A stretch of 64,000 nucleotides of DNA from Ipomoea triloba (lineage: Eukaryota > Streptophyta > Magnoliopsida > Solanales > Convolvulaceae). The position numbers and the translations under genes were made by a program. Of the stretch, positions 42,790-54,700 are shown piece by piece. Position 1 is the stretch's first letter. Every line of letters begins with the position of its first letter. Under the pieces are notes generated by a model. The model was not told the DNA's origin and did not search any database. It saw only the letters and a program-made list of their open reading frames with translations. Location: NCBI RefSeq assembly GCF_003576645.1, contig NC_044930.1:23639552-23703551 (forward strand). Reading direction: 5' to 3'.

Positions 42790-45700
42790 TTTGTTACCAA
42801 AGTAAAAATTAATGGAAAGGGATAGAAAGGAGCTAGGTTTGATATTTTACCTCATTTTCCCAGTTTGTTCGCAAAGTAATTATAAAGAGCAGTACTGCTT
42901 CTGCGAAGATGGCTATTGTGATCCCCAACCAAAGTCCCTAAACCAAATTGATTAAAAGATCAGAGTAAGCAGCTTTTTTTCTATCAAAACTAACAAAAAT
43001 GGGTCAGTCTAAATTGATAAGAAGATTATATATTAGAGTGTCTTTGAAAATTAGGAAAATGACTTCTAAAAATGTTGATTTTTAAAAAAATATTTTTATT
43101 TCTAATGTTTGGTTGTATTATAGAAAACTGTCTTGGTCTGTTTGGTTTCTTTTCTCGAAAATGAATAGAATTGTATAATTAAACTACTAACAATTTGAAC
43201 ATAATTAAATTTAAGTTTTATAAACATTTAATATAGTGCTATATATGTGCATATATACATACATATATATAAAGAGGTGAGGTGGGGGTGGGGGTGAGGG
43301 GTGAGGGGCAGCTGCCCCCATACTAGCTTCGTCTCTGGTGGTTGTGGTGGTGGTGATGATGGTGGTGGTGGTGGTTGAGTGTTGGTGTTGGTGGTGGGGT
43401 AGTGGTGGTGGTCGTGTTATTTGTTATATAATAATAATAATAATAATAAGTGGTTTGGTGGTGGTGGTGGTAGTGTGGTTGGTAATGGTGGTGGTGGTAG
43501 TGTGATAGTGGTAATGGTGGTGATGGTAGTGGTGGCGGTGGCGGCGATGTTGGTGTGGAAGTTGAAAAATGACTTCTGACAAAAGAGTAGACAATAAGCA
43601 TAACAGAAGCAAGCAATAGATCTACCAACCAGCCGAGCCAAGATTCATAGAAGACATGAAGCTATAGCAGACTTAAGACTAACTGTCTATCAATCAAGTC
43701 TCAAGAAATCAGAAATTGTCTAAGTCATCCTTACAGCCTGTTGAGTCATCTTTTGGAAAGCCTTCTAAAAGGTGACACATGGGATTTTTCTAGAGGCTGA
43801 TAAGAAGAAGACAAACACGTTCTTCTTTCAAATTTGCACAGCAAAGAAGAAGGACAATGTTGTTACACAAGAAGATAAATCAAAGCGCGTATAGTTGCAT
43901 TATCGTGGAGTTTATGGCAACATGGATACCTATCAAAATGGGGTGCAATGGAGAGATTCTAATCAATGTTGTTTTACCAACCTATCCCACCTCTATCACA
44001 TAAATAGAGGACTCCAAAGCTCAGGAAAAAAAAAAAAGAGGAGGGAGACAACGATAAGTGTTTAGTGAAAGGAAGTAGTAAGCAATAGAGAAATACAAGA
44101 TTGTCTCTTGCTCGATCAAAAGGAGTGGAATGAAGCTATATGTAGCACCTCTGAAGCTTTCAATCCAGTACTAAAAAAAAAAAAAAACATTCATTGACGT
44201 CTCACTGTTGTGGTGGCGATCTTGCTCAAGGAATTGAAGCCAACTTATGCTCTTTCAAAGCAAAAGGAATATACCAACATCAAAAGGAGTTCATGCAAGG
44301 ATAAAAGAGTTGATAGACACATGTCAATAAGTTGTTTGACACCTACTAGTCTACATAAAAGACAAATTGGTGATAAGTAGAAGGAGCCTTTTTGAACCAA
44401 AGTGTGCTTATACACTGATATGGAAACTATCTTTACTTTATGGTTCATGGCAGTGCAAATCAATGATTTGGCAGCGGATTTTTGGGGATTGTGGGCTATC
44501 ACTTGAGTGACAAATGGTAAATTTGAATTTCAAGTTGACACTCAGCCTGCTTTGTCAATAAAAGGATCGGAGGACTCCTAGCTTAGAAGAAATTGCGCGC
44601 TGAAAAAGAGAGAATTGTTGGTTGATTGATCATTCAAAGCTTTATCAAGTATTCTAATTAAGTTAAAGAATCATCCTAATTCTAAAAGTCCCAACCTCAA
44701 CCCATCCTCCTTTCTTTAATTTGCTGAAAAGAGTTGAACGATCATTTTAGCAAGGGGACTTTAATTAATTTGTGGTTGACCCTTAGCTATAGATTGGTAA
44801 GATAATGAAGACTAAGTCGACAAGGAGTTCATGACATAATCTAAGGATTGTCATCTGAGACGCAAGTAACTAGCCGTGCATACAAAAAGCTACATTTCAC
44901 TAGCTTGTACTTTTGTAACAATATATAGTGAAATCCTACCCTAAGTTGAAGCTAGTGATGAAGTAGAAAAGTTTTCCGATTCACTATAAAAATTTCTCTC
45001 ACTCTTTCGTGTTTTAATTTACTTTACTCTTTGTTTTATTCTATGACTAACCCTTCATACATGAGTTCACACTTGCACTCACAAACAAAACTAAGCTACA
45101 AACATTTACTTGGCAAGTTCAAGACTTCCGCTTAAAGAAAATTTTATTCCTTAACTTTTTAATTTTTAAAACACGTTTAAAAGTATATTCAACTCCCTCC
45201 CTCATACCTCCCTCCCTCTTAAACTTTTACTTGCTCGGGACCAACACCTAAATCTATCTCTTATATTTGTGCATATTGTCCACACCCTTTACTCAAACAT
45301 ATTTGTGTGTGGCAATTACTTAATTCATTCAAGGGTTGATCAACTACCACCCAATGTTAACCTAAACTGTACTCATCATTTCGAATTTTAGATTTTTTTT
45401 TTTTGAAAATCAATTTTAGATTTCTTATTTGTTCATAATGTTTGATTATTTCTATTACGTAGTATCATTTAATCACTTTTTCTTATTGAACGTTTATGAT
45501 ATTACTAGTTAGCTATATAAGGATCAAATTTAAAACATAATGGAGGAAGGACTTCGTTCTCTGTGTCACTCTAACAACCTACATGTACCCAAAATGATCT
45601 CTCACTCTCTCATAATGTATCTACTCATGGCCCTCTTTTTTCTTTATATCTCTTCATCTTCTACGCACGTAAATGGACCTCTAATAATGCCTTCCATTGC

Positions 45701-48700
45701 ATGTTAGCAGCTAACATGAGTAAATGTGAAGTAAAATAAATAAATTTGGGATATATATGTTGATACCTTGCCTCCAACATGATAGACGAAAGCTAAGAGT
45801 ACTCCAGCAGGCATCCCTAGCAAATTATGGGCTCCCAAGTTGACTATTGCCCCAATATTTTGCCACCCACATCCTCTCGCTGTGCCTGAGATTACATTCA
45901 TATCCACATAAATTTTGGAGTTGTGGAGTTAAAGGAGCGGAGGCAGTTTGCATTCGGGAAGCCCTTAGCTGGTTAAAGGATATAGACATTGGAGAGGTTG
46001 ATGTGGAGACCGATACTCATTTAGTTTATTTAGCTTTATGTCTAAACTCTTTTAATTCTGCTTTTTGTTTTATTATTTCTCATGTTAAAAGAAGTTGCAT
46101 CCATGATTAATGATGTTGTCTTTTCTGATGATTTAATGCATTAAATCTTATATCTCAAGAAGAAAAAAATTGGTGACAGAAATAACTGTATTTTGATTTA
46201 TATATTTTGAAAAAAAAAAATCACAATTTCTCTTCTTTTCATTTTCTTATTCTAATAAAATCTAAACCAGTAGTGATGATAAAAGTTTTATTTCTTCTAT
46301 CACTCTATGAGAACGCTTATGATTCCCTGAATATAATATTAAGATGGTCTAATATACATACCTGAAAGAACACATAGAATGCTGTCAAGGAAGTGAGAGG
46401 CAGAGAGCAAGAGTAGCATTTTGCCAGCATAGTTTACAACTTCTTCCTCAGTGCTGAAGACATAACCCCATACTTTGTGAACTGAAACCATTGCTATGCC
46501 TACTAATATCCCTTCTGTTGCCGCGCACCCTAACGCAGTACGCACCGCCATCCACGCTGCTTTTGGCCTCCCACCACCCACTTCATTTGATACCCTTACA
46601 CTGTACTTGTCGGCAGAATTAGGCAATGTTGCAGCAGCCATAATTAGGCAAATATCAACAATTGACAAAGAATTAGGCAAGTCAAAAGAGTTAGGCATGG
46701 AGTTAGGCACCTACNGTCATCCCAAATCATTCTATTCTTCCCTCATATACTAGAGATATTAGAGAGTTTGTTGAGTGTATTTCTCCTTCCTAGCAAGAGA
46801 GAATTATCCTTGTTTTCTCCTTGTTAGTTAGAGAGTGGTTGTAACTCCTATTTTCTCATAGTGAAATTCTTCTACCCTTGCCCGTGGTTTTTACCCTAAT
46901 TTGTTTAGGGGTTTTCCACGTAAAATCTGTGCCTCATTTATTTTTCTTTCTCAAATTATTGTTGCAATCTGATCTATCCCACTTCCGCGGGCGCAACAAT
47001 TGGTATCAGAGCCTTCAGATATATTGTTCAGAATTTGTTTCAAGAACAATATGGCAGCGAAATTTGAGATTGAAAAATTCAATGGGAAAAAATTTCTCAT
47101 TGTGGAAATTGAAGGTGAAGGCTATCCTGAGGAAAGACAACTGTCTAGCAGCTATCAGTGAAAGGCCGGTGGATTTTACTGATGACAAAAAATGGAGCGA
47201 GATGAACGAGGATGCTATGGCGGATCTATACCTATCAATAGCAGATGGAGTATTGTCAAGCATCGGGGAGAAGAAGACGGCCAAGGAGATTTGGGATCAC
47301 CTCAACCGGTTGTACGAGGCCAAGTCACTGCACAACAAAATTTTCCTTAAGAGGAAATTATATACTCTTCGTATGTCAGAATCTACTTCAGTGACGGAAC
47401 ACTTAAATACGCTGAATACTCTATTTTCCCAGCTTACATCTCTAAGCTGTAAAATAGAGCCACAGGAGCGTGCGGAACTTCTGCTTCAGAGTCTACCTGA
47501 TTCGTATGATCAACTCATCATCAACTTAACAAACAACATCCTTACGGATTATCTAGTCTTCGATGATGTTGCAGCTGCGGTTCTTGAAGAAGAAAGCCGG
47601 CGCAAGAACAAGGAGGACAGACAAGTTAATCTGCAACAGGCAGAGGCGTTAACGGTGATGAGAGGAAGGTCAACAGAACGTGGCCAAAGCAGTGGTCGTG
47701 GTAGATCAAAATCAAGTAAGAAGAATTTAAAGTGTTACAACTGTGGAAAGAAGGGTCACTTGAAGAAAGATTGTTGGAATTTACCTCAGAATTCCAATCC
47801 TCAAGGAAATGTTGCAAGTACCTCAGATGATGGAAGTGCTCTCTGTTGCGAAGCATCAATAGCCAGGGAAGGCAGAAAAAGGTTCGCGGTTATATGGCTT
47901 ATAGACTCGGGAGCCACATATCACATGACCTCAAGGAGAGAATGGTTCCATCATTATGAACCAATCTCAGGAGGATCTGTGTACAGCTGCGACGATCATA
48001 CCTTGGAGATTATCGGCATTGGAACCATCAAGCTGAAGATGTACGATGGAACAGTCCAAACTGTTCAGGATGTGCGGCACGTGAAGGGCCTGAAGAAAAA
48101 TCTATTATCCTATGGAATATTGGATAATAGTGCAACCAAGATTGAAACACAGAAAGGAGTCATGAAGATTTTCCAAGGAGCGCTTGTGGTGATGAAAGGG
48201 GAGAAGATAGCTGCAAATCTATACATGCTGAAGGGAGAGACTTTGCAAGAAGCAGAGGCATCGGTTGCCGCATGTAGTCCAGACTCTACGCTGCTATGGC
48301 ATCAGAAACTTGGGCACATGTCAGAACAAGGAATGAAGATTCTTGTGGAGCAAAAGCTACTTCCGGGGTTAACAAAGGTATCACTTCCTTTGTGTGAGCA
48401 TTGTATAACTTCAAGTAAGCAACATCGTCTTAAATTCAGCACATCAAATTCTAGAGGCAAGGTTGTTCTAGAATTGGTTCACTCTGATGTGTGGCAAGCA
48501 CCGGTTCCATCCCTAGGAGGGGCAAAGTATTTTGTCTCATTCATCGACGATTACTCTAGGAGATGCTGGGTGTACCCTATCAAGAGAAAGTCAGATGTGT
48601 TTGCGACTTTCAAAGCCTTCAAAGCACGGGTGGAACTTGATTCCGGGAAGAAGATCAAGTGTTTCAGGACAGATAATGGAGGGGAATATACAAGTGAGGA

Positions 48701-51700
48701 ATTTGATGACTTCTGCAAGAAGGAAGGCATCAAAAGGCAGTTCACGGTGGCATACACTCCTCAACAAAATGGAGTGGCAGAGCGGATGAACAGAACCTTG
48801 CTGGAAAGGACAAGAGCAATGTTGAGGGCTGCGGGCTTAGAAAAATCATTCTGGGCAGAAGCAGTCAATACCGCCTGTTATTTGGTGAATCGAGCTCCAT
48901 CAACTGCAATCGAGCTGAAGACACCAATGGAGATGTGGACTGGTAAGCCTGTTGATTATTCAAACCTCCATATATTTGAAAGCATTGTGTATGCAATGTA
49001 CAATGCCCAGGAAATTACAAAGTTGGATCCGAAGTCCAGGAAATGTAGATTCTTGGGGTATGCTGATAGAGTAAAGGGGTATCGCTTGTGGGATCCCACT
49101 GCCCACAAAGTTGTCATCAGCAGGGATGTTATCTTTGTAGAGGACAGGCTACAAAGAGGAGAAGTTGATGATAGCACGGAAAAAGAAAAGCCAGAAACTA
49201 CTCAGATACAGGTAGAGGAGGAATTTGAACAAGATTCTTCTGAAGCAGAACCGGCGCACGAGGAACCAGAACCAGAACACTCTGGAGCTCCAACAACTCG
49301 TCAATCAGACCGTGAAAGAAGACGTCCCACTTGGCACTCAGATTATGTTATGGAAGGGAATGTTGCATACTGCCTTCTAACAGAGGATGGTGAGCCATCA
49401 ACCTTTCAGGAGGCGATAAACAGCTCAGATGTTTTTCAATGGACGGCAGCAATGCAGGAAGAAATAGAAGCTCTCCATAAAAATAATACATGGGAACTTG
49501 TGCCACTACCACAAGGAAGGAAGCCAATTGGTAACAAATGGGTCTTCAAAATCAAAAGGAATGGTGACGATCAAGTGGAGCGGTATCGTGCAAGACTGGT
49601 GGTGAAGGGATATGCTCAGAAAGAAGGTATTGATTTCAATGAAATATTTTCACCTGTGGTTCGACTAACAACAGTTCGTGTAGTTTTGGCGATGTGTGCT
49701 ACATTCAACTTACATCTAGAGCAGCTAGATGTAAAAACGGCTTTTCTTCATGGAGATCTTGAAGAAGAGATATATATGCTCCAGCCTGAAGGATTTGAAG
49801 ACAAAGAGAATCAGAACTTGGTTTGCAGGTTGAACAAATCTCTGTACGGTTTAAAGCAGGCGCCAAGGTGTTGGTATAAGAGATTTGATTCCTTCATCAT
49901 GTGCCTTGGATACAACAGACTGAATGCAGACCCTTGTGCATATTTCAAGAGGTTTGGAAAAGATAACTTTGTTATATTGCTGTTGTATGTAGATGACATG
50001 TTGGTCGCAGGCCCCAACAAAGATCATATTGATGAATTGAAGGCACAACTGGCTAGGGAATTCGAAATGAAGGACTTGGGACCAGCAAACAAGATTCTAG
50101 GGATGCAAATTCACCGAGACAGAGGTAATAGGAAGATTTGGCTTTCTCAAAAGAATTATTTAAAGAAAATCTTGTCACGTTTCAGCATGCAAGATTGTAA
50201 GCCAATTTCTACCCCTCTTCCTATTAATCTCAAAGTATCCTCAAGTATGAGTCCTAGCAATGAAGAAGGGAGGATGGAGATGTCTCGAGTACCGTATGCA
50301 TCAGCGGTGGGGAGTTTAATGTTCGCTATGATATGTACAAGACCAGACATTGCGCAAGCAGTGGGAGTAGTTAGTCGGTACATGGCGAATCCAGGCAGAG
50401 AGCATTGGAACTGTGTGAAGAGGGTCCTAAGATACATCAAGGGGACCTCAGATGTTGCATTATGTTATGGAGGATCAGACTTTCTTATCAACGGGTATGT
50501 GGATTCTGACTATGCAGGGGATTTAGATAAAAGTAAATCTACGACAGGATATGTGTTCAAAGTTGCTGGTGGAGCTGTAAGCTGGGTTTCAAAACTGCAA
50601 GCAGTTGTGGCTACGTCAACAACAGAAGCAGAATATGTAGCAGCTACACAAGCCAGTAAAGAAGCAATTTGGTTGAAAATGCTATTGGAGGAGCTCGGGC
50701 ACAAACAAGAGTTTGTCTCTTTGTTTTGTGACAGTCAGAGTGCCTTGCATCTAGCAAGGAATCCTACATTTCATTCAAGGACGAAACACATACGAGTGCA
50801 GTACCATTTCATCCGAGAGAAGGTGGAAGAAGGGACAGTAGATTTGCAGAAAATCCATACCACGGACAACGTAGCAGATTTCCTAACAAAGGTAATCAAT
50901 GTTGATAAGTTTACTTGGTGTCGATCTTCTTGTGGCCTGATAGAGACGTAAGCGGCATGGAAAGTGCAAGGTAGAAAGAATGGTGTGAAGATATGATTGT
51001 TACAATCTAATCTTCAAGTGGGAGATTGTCGGCAGAATTAGGCAATGTTGCAGCAGCCATAACTAGGCAAATATCAACAATTGACAAAGAATTAGGCAAG
51101 TCAAAAGAGTTAGGCATGGAGTTAGGCACCTACCAAAATATTTATTATTTGGTCCCTAAACTTTGGACTTACTACAAAATGACCCCTATTCCTCAACTAT
51201 AAATAGGGAGGTCATTTGTCATTCTTGTCATCTCAAATCATTCTATTCTTCCCTCATATACTAGAGATATTAGAGAGTTTGTTGAGTGTATTTCTCCTTC
51301 CTAGCAAGAGAGAATTATCCTTGTTTTCTCCTTGTTAGTTAGAGAGTGGTTGTAACTCCTATTTTCTCATAGTGAAATTCTTCTACCCTTGCCCGTGGTT
51401 TTTACCCTAATTTGTTTAGGGGTTTTCCACGTAAAATCTGTGCCTCATTTATTTTTCTTTCTCAAATTATTGTTGCAATCTGATCTATCCCACTTCCGCG
51501 GGCGCAACAGTACTAACCAAAATCATATCAACTAACAATACAAATTTTGTATGGGATCCGAGTTAATTCCGATCCAGAAATAGTCTATTGACTATTAACA
51601 TTTATCAATTTTTATCTTAGACTTTCAATCAAGGTCTAGGCGGCCGAAGCGCCGACTAGGCCGCCTAGTTGACCGATTATTTGTCCCTTTCAATTGGACC

Positions 51701-54700
51701 ATAAATAATAGTTTGTTGTATATTAACATTTACCAATTATTTTGTTTCAGATTTGGCCCTTCACTTAAGTATCTATTTAGCAACATTAAACTTGAAAGTG
51801 ATAATGTAAACATTAGTTTATTGTTGAGTTGGGAAAAGTTCGTCATTAGTGGGAATGCAAAGACCCAAATTTTTACATTATTACCATTAAATTTAATGTT
51901 TACTAAATTGATATTTAATTGAATGACCAAATTTGGAATAAAACCAATAGTTAAGGATCATTTACGGTCAAACTGAAAGTCGATGATGAAAATTGGTAAA
52001 ATGTCAATAGGTAAGGGATCATTTGTGGTATAATTGAAAGTCGAAGATAAAAATTGATAAATGTCGATAGTCAATAAAAAATTCTTGGAATTAACTCCTT
52101 TGTGTTAATCAACTATCGGGTATAATCATCATCAAGTGTTGATTGATTATCATATATAACCACCTATGTTGGTTTTACGGCTGCGAGGTAACCGTTCGGC
52201 TAGTCAACACTGTCACAAAACTTAGGAAAAATAGTAATGCAAAAATACAAGAATAATTGGAGAGAGTAACTACACTTGCCTTCAAATCAAAACCCTCAAC
52301 AATGTGACCCCAGGAGTATTTATACAAGATTAATAGGTCTTAGAAAGGAAATAAGAAAAAAACTTAGAAAATATAACTTTGGGAAGCTACTTAAACCGCT
52401 AAAACCGCCATAAATGCTACCAACACTACTACAGAAATCATCTACAATGTCGGACTTTTAACGTCAAATTTTTATATACTACATATTAAGTGGCAGATAA
52501 GGACTGAACGTTACCTTATAGCGCCACCAAGTCCCATAGGCAGCATATAAACCAAGAGGCATGTATTTAGTCTGAGAAAAATTAACACCACCAGTTAGCC
52601 ACTAATTTAATTGCAACAAGAGAGCTGGGGGAACCAAATGTGGTTCGAACTTTCATCTATTGTTCGAAAAGCAATGTAACTTATGGGCGTATTTGATTTT
52701 GATGGTTTTCAATGTATTAATAAATTTAAGGCAAAAACATGTGTACTGTTAGGTTGTTTCACGCATCTTTGGTGTCTCAACATGTGTACTGTTAATAAAA
52801 TTGTGTGTTCATATGATTTTTCAAAATTCAAAGCCCATTTAAACGCTATTTTTCAAAACTAAAGAAAGTCTATTCAACCACCTTCCTTCCCTTCCCCTCC
52901 CTCTTCGTCTAGGATTATACCCCAACCAAGACCATAAAAAAAGAATACTTAATTGTGTTTTTAGTATCTAACTCGAAGAGAAGGGCTTTCCCTATTAGTG
53001 TCCTTTGTTTTGAAAATTCAAAGGATAATGATGGACAAGATAATCATTAGAATTTTGGGGAAGAAAAAATTTGAAGGGTTTAGTACAAAAGTTTAGAAGT
53101 TTGATGTTTCATAGATGGATTTTAACCTTTTATATTTGAAAGAAAAAGTCTATCAATTCTCTAAAAGAGTTCATAAAAGTCTATATCTTACGGAGTATTA
53201 AATACCAATAAGCTTTTAAAGATTTTTAAAAATCTGAACAAAGACATAGACTCTGTTTGGCAGAGCTTATTTAGGAGTTTATAGCTTATTTTAAACTATT
53301 AATAAGCTATAAACTCTGTTTGGTAATATTTTCAAAATAAGTTAGTAGCTTAAAATAAGAGCTTATTTTGAAACGCTACTACTTGGGGTAGCTTTTCAAA
53401 AATAAGCTAGTAGCTTTTTAACTTTTTTCCATCTTTATCCTTATTATTTTAAATAAATAACATCATTTACCCCTCTCAATTAAAACCCTTTTGACATTTT
53501 TTTTTCATTATGTTTGGTAGTAATTTCAGTTTGACATTTGTGTTTGAACATTAATTTTTGTATGAACTAATATTATGAATTATAAACATTTTTTTTTACT
53601 TTATATATTTTCAAATATATGTTCTTACTTTATATTTTATTTAAATATATCGATTTCATTATTTTATATTTTAATATATAAACAAACCTATTTAAATTTA
53701 AAATTATTTAAATTGTATAAAGATGTCCTTTTTAGTCTTTTTACATTTATCAGCTTATCAAAAAGCTAATTTTCCCAAACACTTTTAAGCATAACAGCTA
53801 GCTTAACAGCTCTTCGGATTTCAGCTTCAAGCTTTTAGCTTTTCAGTTTTCAGCTTTCACCTACTTTTTCAGCTAGGTTTGTCAAACATAGCCATACTAC
53901 ATATTTTTAAAGACTATTAAAGTGTTTAAATAAATTATCACCTTAACTTAAAAAAATAAAACTCACTAAAAATTGAAACGAATATGATAACTTTTAAAAA
54001 ATCCCTACAAGTTTAAATATCTTTAAAATTTTATAGAAACCGGCAGCGAATACACCCCATACAATCAAGTTGTGCTCTTGCTGGGAAGATAGTATTTTTA
54101 AAAAAAAATTGAAATTGTATATAAAACTAATTGACTTACGTTATAGAAAGAACTGAAGTTTCCAGCTTGGGATTTGGAAGAAGCCCACCTAACAAAACCA
54201 CCAGCTCGAATGACCAATGCTCTAAGCTACACTTACCACACATACACACAAACATCTTTAGAAAAAATGGCCAAGTTAGGTCATGGAACAATTGTTATAT
54301 CATGAGCTAGAGCTCATTTTGTATTGCGGATTCTTATTCAAAAATGATGCGTCTAACACCGTTGATATATCTGCGCAATTAACAGTTTATGTGTTTGTAA
54401 ATAAATTGAAGGCATATAACATGTTACTTATAGATACATAATATATATTAATTGAAGACAAGATAATATGTTGTTAAAATATTATGTGTCTGCAATTGAC
54501 ATATATTATATATGTATCAGCAGTTACTATGTTATGTGTGGTTAATTTATTTATAGACACATAAACCATAGTGGAAAGTAGATCCTGGTCCTGTATGATA
54601 TAAAGTTGGAGCAGAGAGAAGTACATACCAAAGCATGGCAGTGGAAGGAATCCCTAATCTAAGAAACTTGATGATCCCATGAAACATATCCTTGGAAAAC

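Larger units (their letters stand above)
46608..51509 (+). mobile_element. Ty1/copia LTR retrotransposon in intron 4 of MATE copy C
   Basis: LTRs 46608-46998 and 51027-51509 begin TGTCGGCAGAATTAGG and end GGGCGCAACA. Target duplication GTACT at 46603-46607 and 51510-51514; A has the empty site (CTGTACTAACC) and B a one-base variant. The two LTRs differ at about two positions over the shared 390 bases, so insertion is recent. Internal order gag, protease, integrase, RT, RNase H is that of copia. About 92 bp of the 5' LTR, including its TATA box, are missing at the N (46715), probably an assembly loss. The coding strand is opposite to the host gene. Confidence 0.95.

Noticed and set aside
46878..47081. 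Translation start of the copia polyprotein inside the LTR
   Set aside because: The open frame extends into the LTR and over the primer site by chance; the residues there do not resemble gag.
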